Below are positions 18,322 to 27,584 of a DNA stretch of 64,000 nucleotides, piece by piece; positions within the stretch are counted from its first letter, which is position 1; each line of letters opens with the position of its first letter. The stretch is from positions 186,001 through 250,000 of the forward strand of contig CBDCLG010000014.1 in the NCBI GenBank assembly GCA_965218625.1, given 5' to 3'. Both the position numbers and the translations under genes were made by a program. The notes under the pieces were generated by a model, which did not search any database, was not told the DNA's origin, and saw only the letters and a program-made list of their open reading frames with translations. Source of the DNA: Bin5 sp965218625. Lineage in GTDB: Bacteria; Chloroflexota; Anaerolineae; Caldilineales; Caldilineaceae.

Positions 18322-18923
18322 GTCAAACCTTTCTCTATCAGTTTGCATAGTGTGTCGACGAGCAGGCGGTGTTCGACTGTGTGGATGCGGGCGGCCAGGG
18401 TTTTGTGTGTGTCGCCGGGATGGATTGGGACGGGCTCGGTCGCGAGCGGGGGGCCTTCGTCGACGCGCTCGTCGGGCACGAGATGGACCATCACGCCGGT
18501 CTGGTCGATTTCGCCGCGGGCGAAGGCGGCGAGCGCGTCGTCGATGGCATGGGCGCCGGGAAACTGCCCGGGCAGCGCGGGGTGCAGGTTGACGACGCGA
18601 GCGGGAAAACAGCGCAGAAAGCTGTCGCTCAGAATGTGCATCCAGCCGGCGAGCACGATCCAGTCGGGCGCGTATTCGTGCAGGAGCGCGGCGAGGTCGG
18701 CGTCGTACCCGGCGCGGCTGCGGCCGGCGTCGCGGTAGGGCTTGAGCGGGTGGTAGCAGGCGGGGATTTGGGCCTGCCGCGCTCTTTCCAGCCCGTAGGC
18801 GTCCTTGCGGTTGGAGACGACGACCGCGACCTGCGCCGACAGGCTACCGGCGGCCGCCGCGTCGATGATCGCCTGCAGATTCGAGCCGTTGCCGGAGATG
18901 AGTACCGCGAGTTTGGCGGTCAT
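18303..18923 (-). CDS. purN: Phosphoribosylglycinamide formyltransferase
   Basis: GAR transformylase of de novo purine synthesis, moving a formyl group from 10-formyl-tetrahydrofolate to glycinamide ribonucleotide. It has 206 residues, the usual length. GNGSN (11-15) binds the phosphate, Asn112 and His114 in NLHPALPG are catalytic, and Asp155 in VDEGPPL completes the site. The C-terminal residues LATGN and the stop codon are encoded by heptamer-repeat DNA, so the C-terminus is a repeat-derived tail. No purine-pathway neighbour is present. No clear ribosome site precedes the ATG. Confidence 0.95.
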   Translation of the reverse strand: MTAKLAVLISGNGSNLQAIIDAAAAGSLSAQVAVVVSNRKDAYGLERARQAQIPACYHPLKPYRDAGRSRAGYDADLAALLHEYAPDWIVLAGWMHILSDSFLRCFPARVVNLHPALPGQFPGAHAIDDALAAFARGEIDQTGVMVHLVPDERVDEGPPLATEPVPIHPGDTHKTLAARIHTVEHRLLVDTLCKLIEKGLTLATGN

Positions 18924-18977
18924 AAAGGGTCGCAGCGTGGGGGAAGGTGTAAGAGCGAAGAAAGAAGCACAGAGGAG

Positions 18978-18994
18978 GAAGCGGGGACCGCTTC
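18978..18994. terminator. Short hairpin at the end of the CoA-transferase gene
   Basis: GAAGCG-GGGAC-CGCTTC is a perfect 6-bp stem with a 5-nt loop, overlapping the last two bases of the CoA-transferase stop codon. Imperfect pairing extends it, and on the minus strand CCTCCTCT follows. Probably a weak intrinsic terminator. Confidence 0.5.
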
Positions 18995-20585
18995 ATTCCT
19001 GGTCATCCCCCTGCAGACGCAGTCCAATCCGCTCCGGCGCGAACAGGCGCGCCTCCATCTCGCGCAGGTCGGGCGCCACGGCCAGCTGGAACTCGCACTG
19101 GGCCAGCACATCCTCCTCCAGCGACGCGCCCGGCGCGATTTCGATGACGGTCCAGCCGTCCGCGTCCAGGCGCAGGACGCAGCGCTCGCTGACGACGACT
19201 ACGTTCTGGCCCGTCGCGCGCGCGCGGCGTCCGCTGAAGGTGACGTGCTCGACTTCGTTGACGAACTTGCGCACCCTGCCCTCGCGTTCGATAACCAGCC
19301 GCCCGTCGCGCACGTCGAGGCGGGCGCCGGCGGTGAAAGTGCCGCTGATGACGATGTTGCGCGCGTTGGCGGTGATGTCGACGAAGCCGCCGACGCCGGC
19401 TGTGACGTGCGGCCGGGCCAGCAGCCGCGAGACGTTGATGTTGCCGGCGCGGTCGATCTGCATGAAGGAGAGGAAGCAGCGGTCGAAGCCGCCGCCCTGA
19501 AAGTAGCTGAACTGGTCCGGCGAGGGGATGATCGCCTGCGTGTTCGCCGCGCAGCCGAACTGGAAGCCGAGCAGCGGCATGCCGCCGACCGCGCCCTGCT
19601 CGATCACCCAGGTGACGGCGCCGTCGAGCCCCTCTTCGAGCAGGACGCGCGGCACCAGCGCGGAGATGCCGAAGCCGAGGTTGACAGCCTCACCGTCGCG
19701 CAGCTCGAGCGCGGCGCGGCGGGCGATCACCTTCTGCAGGCCCCACTCGGCCAGCTCGAAACTCGCGGACGGCACCCGCACCTCGCCGCTGATGGCCGGG
19801 TCGTAATCGGTCTGGGTCGTCTGCCTGGCGTCGGGCACGACCGCGACCGCGTCCACAAGCACACCCGGCACACGCACAGACTGCGCCGGCAGGCTGCCGG
19901 CCGCGACGCGCCGCGTCACCTGCGCGATGACGACGCCGCCGCTGTTGTGCGCGGCCAGCGCGACATCGTATGCGCCCAGGAAGGCCCCCTCGCGCTCGAA
20001 AGAGAGGTTGCCCAGCTCGTCCGCGGTCGACGCCCGCAGCAGGGCCGCGTCGGGATGCAGCGCGCGCAGGTAGAGCCACTCCTGGCCGTCAAACTCGACC
20101 AGCTCCACCATCCCGGCCGGCGTGCGTTCGTTCATGCGCCCGCCCTGCCGCCGCGGGTCGAGGAAGGTGTCGATGCCGACCTGTGTCAGGACGCCGGGGC
20201 GTTTGGCCGCGGCCTCGCGCAGCTGGTGGAAGATCAGGCCGCTGGGGACGTTGTAGGCATCGATCCTGTTTTCGTCGATCATGCGCCAGATCGCCGGCGT
20301 CTCCATCGACGACGGCCCCGAGGGCAGCGAGCCGGCGATCACCCGCGCCAGCAGCCCGGGGCGGGCGATGTGCTCGACGCCGTCGATGCCGTACATGTCG
20401 CCGGCCGCGATAGGGTGAATGGTCGTCAGGCCTTGCGGATGCCCGCTCTGCTCGAACCGTTCGCCCACGGCCCGCAGCAGCGCGTCCGGGCAGAGCAGCC
20501 CGCTCGACGAGTTGACCGCGACCGTCGCCCCGTCGGGAATCAGCGCCGCGGCTTCGGAGAGGGTCACAAAACGGGTGCGCGCCAT
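18993..20585 (-). CDS. Acyl-CoA:acetate/3-ketoacid CoA-transferase (fused alpha-beta)
   Basis: A 530-residue family I CoA-transferase with both halves in one chain, like propionate CoA-transferase/YdiF. It moves CoA between an acyl-CoA and a free carboxylate through a glutamyl-CoA thioester. The N-terminal half has PDGATVAVNSSSG (17-29). The catalytic Glu is Glu329 in the EXGXXGG motif EQGAVGG of the C-terminal half. The length matches the fused enzymes (about 520). A good promoter lies at 20671-20698 and AAAGGTG precedes the ATG. The specific acids used cannot be told. Confidence 0.9.
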   Translation of the reverse strand: MARTRFVTLSEAAALIPDGATVAVNSSSGLLCPDALLRAVGERFEQSGHPQGLTTIHPIAAGDMYGIDGVEHIARPGLLARVIAGSLPSGPSSMETPAIWRMIDENRIDAYNVPSGLIFHQLREAAAKRPGVLTQVGIDTFLDPRRQGGRMNERTPAGMVELVEFDGQEWLYLRALHPDAALLRASTADELGNLSFEREGAFLGAYDVALAAHNSGGVVIAQVTRRVAAGSLPAQSVRVPGVLVDAVAVVPDARQTTQTDYDPAISGEVRVPSASFELAEWGLQKVIARRAALELRDGEAVNLGFGISALVPRVLLEEGLDGAVTWVIEQGAVGGMPLLGFQFGCAANTQAIIPSPDQFSYFQGGGFDRCFLSFMQIDRAGNINVSRLLARPHVTAGVGGFVDITANARNIVISGTFTAGARLDVRDGRLVIEREGRVRKFVNEVEHVTFSGRRARATGQNVVVVSERCVLRLDADGWTVIEIAPGASLEEDVLAQCEFQLAVAPDLREMEARLFAPERIGLRLQGDDQE

Positions 20586-20670
20586 CGGTCCATTTCACCT
20601 TTGCGGGAGAGGCGGGCGCGCGTCTGCGGGCAAACGGGGAAAACGCGCCTGTTGCGTTGCGATGCAGTCA

Positions 20671-20698
20671 TTATAGCGGCAAGCGCGTCGCGCGCAAG
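20671..20698 (-). promoter_or_regulatory. Promoter of the CoA-transferase gene
   Basis: Minus strand: TTGCGC (20698-20693), 16-nt spacer, TATAAT (20676-20671), 85 bp before the start codon. Both hexamers are close to the sigma-70 consensus. Confidence 0.7.
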
Positions 20699-21061
20699 GA
20701 GAGCCGCGCCGGGGCAACCGCACGCGGCTCTGGTCGCGAATCGGGCTGGATGACGTCGCAGCCGCGCTCTGCTCCTCCAGAAGGCCATTTCGGCCGGTAA
20801 GACTACCCTACTATGAGTGCCCTCCCATCGCCGGATACGATCCTTCCCAACCCGGCCGGCCTCTTCGACGACAACCGCTTTCTCTACGTGTTGCGCCTTC
20901 AGGGCTTGGGCAGCGACCCGGCCAGTGGTATTGTCCTGAGGCGGGGAGCCCGCTCGCATCGGTGTGAAGGTTGGTCACTACGCCGTGCGGCCCGGTGTTG
21001 AAACTGCAGCCAAAGCAGCTACGAGTTTTCGGCCCGTCTTCACTTCGAAGGGATTGTGTCT
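20699..21061. other. Intergenic region with a possible short orphan frame
   Basis: No convincing gene is seen. A 62-codon frame from 20813 (MSALPSPDTILPNP) has protein-like composition in its first half (FDDNRFLYVLRLQGL) and then degenerates, so it may be the truncated 5' end of a lost gene. The G+C content drops to the right of this point, where an accessory patch begins. Confidence 0.4.
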
Positions 21062-21649
21062 ATGGCTATGAAGACTCGGTCCTGGTCCAATCTGATCCTC
21101 CTGTTCCTGATAGCGGGCTTGTCAACCGGTTGTCGCCAACGAGCCGAAACTCTTCTTCGCGGCTATGCCGAAGAAGTCGTGCTAGAACTGGACTTTGACC
21201 TCTTGCATGAGGAACACCGTGTCACCATAGCCCCATTCGATGCGGATATACCGTCAAGTAAGATCACCTCCACCTATCAAGTGTCGGAAAAACCTGCAGA
21301 AATCATAGAAAGACTGAATCTCCTCCATCATACTGACAAAGCTTGGCTGAAATACGAAAGTGGCCAGTGGTTTGGGGAGGTACCGCTCATACATCCGTTA
21401 AACGGTCCTGAGGAAGAGAAAGATGATTTCAGATACTATCTACCCTCCAGGCCTGGCTCAAGTGAGATTGGCCCTGAGAGTCTTGTGGACATAGACTATC
21501 TTCTGATGTGCCCGTGGATTCGGATAGAAGAGGCATACGAGACACTTTTTGAGGATGCCATAATCTTAACCGATGAGGGGAAACTCGTCATCGTGATTTT
21601 TGCATCAGGTTGGGGCCGGTGTCACGCCCAGCGCGTGGGAGAAGAGTAA
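21062..21649 (+). CDS. Hypothetical lipoprotein
   Basis: About 195 residues with a type II signal peptide: positive N-region, hydrophobic LILLFLIAG and lipobox LSTGC (Cys24). An upstream in-frame GTG at 21056 is possible, but the ATG at 21062 is better spaced from AAGGG. The mature part is soluble and acidic, with WLKYESGQWFGEVPL and IDYLLMCPWIRIEEAYETLF, and no recognised domain. A/T-richer codons than the flanks suggest recent acquisition. It may belong with the other lipoproteins to the right, but shows no clear similarity to them. Confidence 0.7.
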   Translation: MAMKTRSWSNLILLFLIAGLSTGCRQRAETLLRGYAEEVVLELDFDLLHEEHRVTIAPFDADIPSSKITSTYQVSEKPAEIIERLNLLHHTDKAWLKYESGQWFGEVPLIHPLNGPEEEKDDFRYYLPSRPGSSEIGPESLVDIDYLLMCPWIRIEEAYETLFEDAIILTDEGKLVIVIFASGWGRCHAQRVGEE

Positions 21650-22803
21650 CCGTGTGCCTGGCTCCAGGCCGGAGGATTTCAGTTGTGAGAAGCCGCTGTC
21701 GACTCTATCCAAACCATTGAAGGAACGACTCAGCGTTGTCCGGTCGCACGATGGTTCGAATTGCCCTGTAGCGGCTGCCTTTCTCCTCCCCTTACAACCT
21801 CCTTCTCTGGTCAGCACCTTGCCTTCAAACGCGGCACTGCCCTCTACCATCTGCACACCGACCATCTCGATGGCACCTTCCTCACCGCCCGCGGAACCAT
21901 CGTAGAGGCTAGCTGCGTCTACTGCGCTACCGTTCTTGTTGCATGCGCCGGCCATTGCTGTTGCCAACGCCGGGCCCGATTTCCAGCAATTGATTTCTCC
22001 AGGTTCGAAAGCGCTTTCCCATGCCTTCAATTATGGATTTCGGCTTTTCCGTAGCTGTAGCTCTTTTCTATTGGTTTATCTGGTTCCCGTCCAACCGGAG
22101 CCCGTTCCCGCCAAGACGGCCGATGAGAGTTCACAGAGCTCTTGTCGCTTTGGACGTCAGCTATTCCTACGAGCTGTTTGGCAACGGAAGCAGACGGGGC
22201 GTTCGCAGCATCCTGATTTCACAGCGAGTATTCCGGCTGCTTGTCAAAATAGATAAAGGAATCATGTGGAATTGCCAGCCGGTTCGCTTTGTCAAATAGT
22301 CATGGTTGTGCCCGATTCCGGCATCGTCATCGACTGCATCCGCTTCCTCTACTCTCGCGGCCATCCCCTCAAATGCACCGACCCGACTGGACTTACGGAA
22401 TATGGTCCCCTTGGCCAGATTTTGGCAGAGGGGCAATAGGATGATCATGGTGGACGAAGACCAGATGTAGTCGACCAATCTGACAAAGCCGTTTCGCATT
22501 CGGTCCCCCATGGGGAACCCGGAGGCTCCTGCAACGAGTTGGACTGGATCACGTATACAGATACATGGGTTGTGGAACAGTCCGCTCTCGACGAGACGCA
22601 CAAGTCAGAAAGAAGCCGAACACATCAGGTTTGCTCCGACGATAGGGAAAAAATATGCGGAGCGCCTCGCGGTAGAGTCTCGTTAGACGATTGCACGGGG
22701 TCAGGGTGCCGCAGGATAGGCGGCAGACAGCCAGTGGGTCGAGAGAATCGGCTCCTGGATTTCAACCCAATCGTACTGGCAGAGAATCATTGGGCGCCGC
22801 GGC
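21650..22803. other. Gene-poor accessory region
   Basis: About 1.15 kb without a convincing intact gene. Several short frames exist on both strands; the longest (22167-22601, minus, 144 codons) has no recognisable features. One stretch near 21809-21911 resembles an RHS repeat and is listed separately. The region looks like decayed accessory DNA. Confidence 0.5.
21809..21911 (+). pseudogene. Possible RHS/YD-repeat protein fragment
   Basis: Translation in one plus-strand frame gives GQHLAFKRGTALYHLHTDHL followed by DGTFLTARGTIVEAS. This matches the pattern of RHS repeats (G.R.A.R.g..L.YLH.DHLGST.L.T), which end bacterial RHS/YD toxins and shells. Only about 35 residues are recognisable, and no start, RHS core or toxin tip is nearby, so it is at best a remnant. 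Confidence 0.45.
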
Positions 22804-23487
22804 ATGTGCATTTTCGCAACGATGTTTCGCATCTGCATTGACCTGTTCCCACGAGGCAGTTCTTACCGCCTGTCCCGCCTGATGACCCTTGTGGCATTAG
22901 TGCTCGTTGCAGCCTGCCAACCCACATCACCCCAGCTTCGCAAACAGGTAGAGGCAGACATACAGACCTGTTCTCTGGAAGCGTCGGACCTGCCGGGCGG
23001 ATGGAAGCACTATCGAAGCGCCAGCTACGACGTACCGGCTCTCGGTCTGCCGGGAAACGCGCTGGGCCGCATAAGGACTATATTTGTCGGCGAATGGGCG
23101 GAATCGGACGGCCTAGTGATACACAAGATTCTGGCTTACAGGACGTCTCACATGGCCAGCGCTGTCATATATCAGTCCCCGAGCGTCTTTTATCACGCAC
23201 ATCGAATCACACCATGGCTATATTTCGATCTGGCTGAGGCCGATCTGTCTGCCGATTCGTCTCGCGCCGGCTGCGCATATTTCGATATCCACCGATCAGC
23301 TCCAGGCGAGAAGACCTGCCACTTTCTGGCCCGCTACGGCCGGTTTGTGACCACACTTCATGTGTCGATTTACCCTGACCCCATATCTGAAGAGGAAATG
23401 ATTCAGGTTGTGCAGAAGGTTGACGAGCACATGGGCCAATGTGTCGATCTCTTTGGAGACGCGGTCTGGGAGGAGGAGACCGAATGA
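22804..23487 (+). CDS. Hypothetical lipoprotein, tandem pair member A
   Basis: About 227 residues with a lipobox LVAAC (Cys38) after a hydrophobic stretch. The N-terminal start is uncertain: ATGs at 22804, 22822 and 22882 all lack a clear ribosome site. The mature part shares with its downstream neighbour the blocks YDVPALGLPGNALG, ILAYRT, CHFLARYGRF and QCVDL.GD.VWEE.TE, plus several conserved Cys residues suggesting disulfides and an extracytoplasmic location. No known domain is recognised. The pair is a tandem duplication of a family I cannot name. Confidence 0.72.
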   Translation: MCIFATMFRICIDLFPRGSSYRLSRLMTLVALVLVAACQPTSPQLRKQVEADIQTCSLEASDLPGGWKHYRSASYDVPALGLPGNALGRIRTIFVGEWAESDGLVIHKILAYRTSHMASAVIYQSPSVFYHAHRITPWLYFDLAEADLSADSSRAGCAYFDIHRSAPGEKTCHFLARYGRFVTTLHVSIYPDPISEEEMIQVVQKVDEHMGQCVDLFGDAVWEEETE

Positions 23488-23680
23488 AACGGTCCCGTTC
23501 GATCCTTTCTCAGACGTCCATTGATGTCAATGCCGAACGCACTCTTCGCCGCGACCTGTTGCACCGGCGTCCCGATGAAACGCAGGTGTTTCGCCTGGCT
23601 TTGAATACTGCCCATTCCGGCCATGAGATGTAGCTTGTTGCTGAGTATTGGCGGTGAATCGGAAGCGGCAGGAGATAACA

Positions 23681-24328
23681 ATGTGCGGCAGCAAAGAAAT
23701 GTTCATCCGGTGCTGCCTGGTCGCTGCGGCGGCCGCGATCCTCTTGTCAGCTTGCCGCCAGCGTCCATCCCCAGAGCTTCGCAGACGGGTTGAGTCACAC
23801 CTGTATTCTTGCTCGCTGGGTGAGTCGGACTTCCCAGCTCGATGGGGGCATATACGGAGTAAGACCTACGATGTACCGGCTCTCGGTCTGCCGGGCAATG
23901 CGTTAGGCGGCGTAGACGCCGTGTTTGGACCCCTCGGGCCCGACCCTGGTATCCCTGCAGGTCATGGAATCCTGGCTTACAGGACCCCAGAAAGAGCGGC
24001 AACTGTCTTTGAGCGATTTCCGGACCTATTCTACGACGCAGGCCGTCTCACCCCATGGGTGAGACCCGATGTGGCGGAGGCCGCTCTGTCCGCCGATGCA
24101 TTTCACGTCGGCTGTACCTACTATGAGACCTATGATGCAGACATTAGCAGAAAAAGATGCCATTTCCTTGCTCGATACGGCCGGTTTCTCACCACATTCA
24201 GGACTTGGGTCTCACCAGATTACATGTCGGAGGAGGAGATGGGCCAGGTGTTGCATGCGCTTGACGGGCACATGCTTCAATGTGTCGATCTCTATGGAGA
24301 CACGGTTTGGGAGGAGAAGACTGAATGA
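23681..24328 (+). CDS. Hypothetical lipoprotein, tandem pair member B
   Basis: A 215-residue paralogue of the preceding gene. The start at 23681 is chosen because AGGAG lies seven bases upstream; an in-frame ATG at 23648 lacks one. The signal peptide ends in lipobox LLSAC (Cys25). Shared blocks YDVPALGLPGNALG, CHFLARYGRF and QCVDLYGDTVWEEKTE cover most of the mature chain. Conserved Cys residues again suggest disulfide bonding outside the cytoplasm. Its TGA overlaps the ATG of the next lipoprotein gene (ATGA), so the two are probably translated together. Confidence 0.75.
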   Translation: MCGSKEMFIRCCLVAAAAAILLSACRQRPSPELRRRVESHLYSCSLGESDFPARWGHIRSKTYDVPALGLPGNALGGVDAVFGPLGPDPGIPAGHGILAYRTPERAATVFERFPDLFYDAGRLTPWVRPDVAEAALSADAFHVGCTYYETYDADISRKRCHFLARYGRFLTTFRTWVSPDYMSEEEMGQVLHALDGHMLQCVDLYGDTVWEEKTE

Positions 24329-25185
24329 CTCGATTCCGGTCGATCCTTCGGTGGATGTCCGAAGTTATGACTTCACGCATCGAGGACAAGCAATGGGGTC
24401 AGGAGAATCGAAAAGTGAGACCTGGTTCTGCCGCAAGCTGTCTTCTGCTTTCCTGTTTGGCTCTACTCTTTACAAGCTGCGCCCCGACGCTGGAGTCACC
24501 GCCAGGCGTTCAACGGAAGGTCACGCCCCTTCCTACTCCTATTCCTTTTTCCTGCGATGTGTTCACGTTGGACCGCTGGCGGGAACTCAGATTTGGCGTG
24601 GACACGCCGGAGGCGTATGCGGAAACCGTCGAAGATGTATGGGGCGTCGAACTGTGGACAATTCCTCTCTTCCGAGAAGGATACACAAGCCACTATGGGA
24701 GTTGGAATGCAGACAGTTCAGCTTCGCATGGGCTGGTCCATAGAGTCCAGTTTGATAGAGAGGGGAAACTGCTGCGCGTCGCCGTTTCCTGGTCGAGAGA
24801 GCGGGCTCCTCCCACCTTGGCTCAGGTGATCGACTGCCTGGGAACACCTGATTACTATGTGGCCGCCCACGTTAAGGATAGGAGCCACTGGCTGGAATTC
24901 ACTCTCTGGTACATTGAAACAGGCATTGCGGTCAAGGGATCTTTTGATAGGAATCTCTTCAGGCCAATGGCAGTCCGGCCTGATACTCCAATGAGAAACT
25001 CAGCAACCTATGAGCTACCCGGCAGCTTCGTCGTTGTCGAAGCGGGCGATCTTGAACAGATGGTCTCGGACGTGTACGGATCTGCGTTACAGGCCTGGAA
25101 ACTCTGTCTCATCAGACCGTGGCCGGGTTCGATCGAAGCGGTAGAGGTCCTGTCATATGAGGAGTACCTTCGTTGCGCCACTTAA
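24325..25185 (+). CDS. Hypothetical lipoprotein, translationally coupled
   Basis: A 286-residue protein whose ATG overlaps the stop of the preceding lipoprotein gene. The signal is late, with hydrophobic LLLSCLALLFTSC (Cys52); an internal start nearer the signal is possible. The mature domain contains VTPLPTPIPFSCDVFTLDRW, TLAQVIDCLGTPDYYVAAHV and a C-terminal SYEEYLRCAT. The pattern 'L.dVI.clG.Pd.y' recurs in small uncharacterised Chloroflexota lipoproteins, to my recollection, but no function is known. Paired Cys residues suggest an oxidised extracytoplasmic domain. Confidence 0.7.
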   Translation: MTRFRSILRWMSEVMTSRIEDKQWGQENRKVRPGSAASCLLLSCLALLFTSCAPTLESPPGVQRKVTPLPTPIPFSCDVFTLDRWRELRFGVDTPEAYAETVEDVWGVELWTIPLFREGYTSHYGSWNADSSASHGLVHRVQFDREGKLLRVAVSWSRERAPPTLAQVIDCLGTPDYYVAAHVKDRSHWLEFTLWYIETGIAVKGSFDRNLFRPMAVRPDTPMRNSATYELPGSFVVVEAGDLEQMVSDVYGSALQAWKLCLIRPWPGSIEAVEVLSYEEYLRCAT

Positions 25186-25308
25186 CCGGGACGCTCCGAC
25201 GCCGTAGATTTCTTCGCGGGCCCTGACTTCCCCGCGCGCGCACACATCATTCCAGCATCCGGCCATATGTGCGGACGCACGAACGGCCGGCGGCGGGATC
25301 TCGAATCA

Positions 25309-25791
25309 ATGAGCACTGGCAATCAAGAGTTGAGCTGGGGGCAATTCTTCCTGCGCGCATGCGGCATCGTGCTACTCTTCGCAGCCATCCTAACCGTGGC
25401 TTTCGTATGGGGAATCCGAGTCCTCTATTGTCAACTCAGCACCTGCGGGGGACCGCCCCGCATCCCTGAACCCGTCATCATCCCATCCGAGCTGACATCT
25501 CTTCCCCGCCCGGGGCAGGTGTACTGTTCCCGCAGTACGAGTCCTGATCTGGAACACGTGGACGTCTGGGAGCTCCCCGGCGTATATCCCACCGGCGAAT
25601 ACGACAGCGGCGTCAATGACAGTGTTTTGGGGCGTCATCAAGGGGAACTGCCTTATTGCCGCGAAGTTCAGGTGCTGGACTACGCATGGTCGGAAGTCGA
25701 CGGAGAGTTCTGGGTGCAAATTGAATCCGAAGAGATAAGAGGATGGATCAAGTATACGTATGTCGACTTTCCCCAGATTGGTTCTCGCTGA
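25309..25791 (+). CDS. Membrane-anchored protein with SH3-like C-terminal domain
   Basis: About 160 residues from the ATG at 25309 (an upstream in-frame ATG at 25267 is less likely). One transmembrane helix near residues 14-40 (FLRACGIVLLFAAILTVAFV) is followed by an extracytoplasmic region. Its C-terminus, VLDYAWSEVDGEFWVQIESE and GWIKYTYVDF, reads like a bacterial SH3 domain, often a cell-wall or peptide binding module. It follows the lipoprotein cluster on the same strand after 120 bp and may be part of the same accessory group. Confidence 0.65.
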   Translation: MSTGNQELSWGQFFLRACGIVLLFAAILTVAFVWGIRVLYCQLSTCGGPPRIPEPVIIPSELTSLPRPGQVYCSRSTSPDLEHVDVWELPGVYPTGEYDSGVNDSVLGRHQGELPYCREVQVLDYAWSEVDGEFWVQIESEEIRGWIKYTYVDFPQIGSR

Positions 25792-26127
25792 GGAGACAGT
25801 TCAACATCCGGCAACCTTTAGCCATATCATTTGCGATCGCGGCCCGGTGTGATGTGACGGGCGGTACACCGACCGTCATCAGCAGTCACTCTTTCGGCAG
25901 CCTGCGCATCACTGCCAGGCACGGCAGCGACCTCTACCAGCCGCCGAAGACACCGGAGTCAATCGTCCGAACCAGCCCGTCGCCACCGGACCGATTTACT
26001 ACAACGCTCGCCACCGCGTCCCCGCGCTGGACGCGTCCGTTTCCTCCGTCTCTCAAATGAGACTCGACGCGACTGCCATACATGTAGCGCACGGCTGCTT
26101 GCGTTCGACCATCCCGGCGCGGGCAGG
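25792..26127. other. Intergenic region between convergent genes, nothing recognised
   Basis: This 336-bp region separates the SH3 protein from the convergent dehydrogenase gene. No reading frame of protein-like composition, hairpin with T-run or repeat was noticed. Confidence 0.5.
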
Positions 26128-27336
26128 TCATGCATGCAGGCGCCGGTAGGCGTTGTCGCCGCCGGCAGCCGTGGCCGCGCGCCCGATCTCGTCGGCCTGC
26201 AGCAGCGCGGCCCAGGTATTCTCCGGCGTGACGTCGAGCGGCTCGTGGTCCATCAGCGGCGAGACGGCGATCGCGGCCATCGCCGCCTGCAGCGCCGCGC
26301 CGTCTCTGTCGAGCTCCAGCGAGAGCTGAGCGAGGTGGGTCGGCAGGCCGATCTGCGCGCAGAAACCGGCCACCTGCGCGCACTCCTCCTCAGACTGCTC
26401 CAGCGCCAGCTGCGCCAGCAGCCCCATCGCCACCAATTCGCCGTGGAGGTAGTTCTCGCGCGCGATGGGCAGGTGCGTAAAGCCGCCGGCGACCGCGTGC
26501 GCGCCGGTCACGCCGCCGCTCTCGAAGCCGATGCCGCTCAGGAGCGTATTGGCCTCGATCACCCGCTCCAGCGCCGCGTTGACCTCGTCGCAAAAAGCCG
26601 CTTCGGCCGCAGCGATGCCGTCGTCGAAGATTGTCTGCGCGCACTGTTCGGCGATGGCCTGGGCGGCCACGGTCGGGCGGCCGCCGAGCACCGAGCGGCC
26701 GGCCGGGTTGCGGTTGCAGGTGCGCGCCTCGTAACGGGTCGCCAGCGCGTCGCCCATGCCCGCCACCAGGTAGCGCACCGGCGCAGCCGCGATCAGCTGC
26801 GAGTCAACCAGCACCAGCGCCGGGCTGTCCGGGAAAAACTCGCCGCCCTCGACGATCCCCTCGTCCGAGTAGATGACCGACAGCGCCGAGCAGGGCGCGT
26901 CGGTGGAGGCGATCGTGGGGCAGATCACCGCCGGGACTTCCAGGCGCGCGGCGACGCTCTTGCCCGCGTCGAGGCATTTGCCGCCGCCGACCGCGATCAG
27001 GCTGTCAAAGGAGGCGTTACGCGCCCGCAGGCTGGCCGCGGCGCGCTCGATTTCGCTGAGGCAGCACTGGCCCTCGAAGACCTCGAAGACCGGCTCGCTA
27101 TCCATCGCGCCCAGGCCGGCAAGCAGCTGTTCACGGTGACGGCGCAGCCCGCCGGCGCTGATGAGAACGGCCGGCCGCGTGCTGGGAACCAGCGCCAGAA
27201 AATGGCCCAGCTCGTCGAGTAGCCCCGGCCCCTGCACATAGCGCGCCGGCGCGATCAACCCGAAGGGCGGCGTCTCACGCCCTGTCTCTTCGAGCGAGAA
27301 GATCGGCTTGGGGGAGTATTCGGGGCCGGCTGTCAT
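26128..27336 (-). CDS. Iron/zinc-dependent alcohol dehydrogenase, glycerol dehydrogenase-like
   Basis: A 402-residue member of the GldA/glycerol-1-phosphate dehydrogenase branch, NAD(P)-linked polyol oxidoreductases. The nucleotide-binding GGGK at 117-120 continues with Asp123 and Lys126 (GGGKCLDAGKSVA). Metal ligands are Asp196 (GMGDALATRYEA), His280 (GAHAVAGGF) and His298 (LHGELVAMG). Length is slightly above the usual 365 because of an extended N-terminus. The start is supported by AGGAG seven bases upstream. The substrate could be glycerol, another polyol or a polyol phosphate. Confidence 0.88.
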   Translation of the reverse strand: MTAGPEYSPKPIFSLEETGRETPPFGLIAPARYVQGPGLLDELGHFLALVPSTRPAVLISAGGLRRHREQLLAGLGAMDSEPVFEVFEGQCCLSEIERAAASLRARNASFDSLIAVGGGKCLDAGKSVAARLEVPAVICPTIASTDAPCSALSVIYSDEGIVEGGEFFPDSPALVLVDSQLIAAAPVRYLVAGMGDALATRYEARTCNRNPAGRSVLGGRPTVAAQAIAEQCAQTIFDDGIAAAEAAFCDEVNAALERVIEANTLLSGIGFESGGVTGAHAVAGGFTHLPIARENYLHGELVAMGLLAQLALEQSEEECAQVAGFCAQIGLPTHLAQLSLELDRDGAALQAAMAAIAVSPLMDHEPLDVTPENTWAALLQADEIGRAATAAGGDNAYRRLHA

Positions 27337-27354
27337 GGCATTGCTCCTGTGTTC

Positions 27355-27389
27355 TAAAAGTTTTTAGTTTTCAGTTTCTAGTTCTTAGT
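27355..27389. repeat. Heptamer repeat locus (TTTTAGT type)
   Basis: Four to five in-phase 7-mers (TTTTAGT, TTTCAGT, TTCTAGT, TCTTAGT, with a degenerate first unit) lie 18 bp upstream of the dehydrogenase start codon. Confidence 0.75.
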
Positions 27390-27570
27390 GACGGCATGTA
27401 TCGGAGCTTCGCGTAGGTACCGTGAGCAGGAACTGGATCGGTCTCCTGTCGGGAACGGGAGCAACCGCATAGCGAGAGTGGGGCTTTTGCAGCATCGCGT
27501 AAGGGCGGAGGCCCTGGCGTTAAACGGAAAACGGGTCGCGTTCCAGTTTACCACCGATCTGCCAAAAGTT

Positions 27571-27584
27571 TTTCAGTTCTCAGT
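27571..27584. repeat. Two-unit heptamer repeat at the cbiX stop codon
   Basis: TTTCAGT and TCTCAGT; the stop codon of the chelatase gene (27580-27582) lies within the second unit. Confidence 0.55.

Noticed and set aside
18369..20753. 794-codon plus-strand open frame
   Set aside because: It is antisense to purN and the CoA-transferase, whose motifs are unambiguous. Long antisense frames are expected in high-G+C genes.
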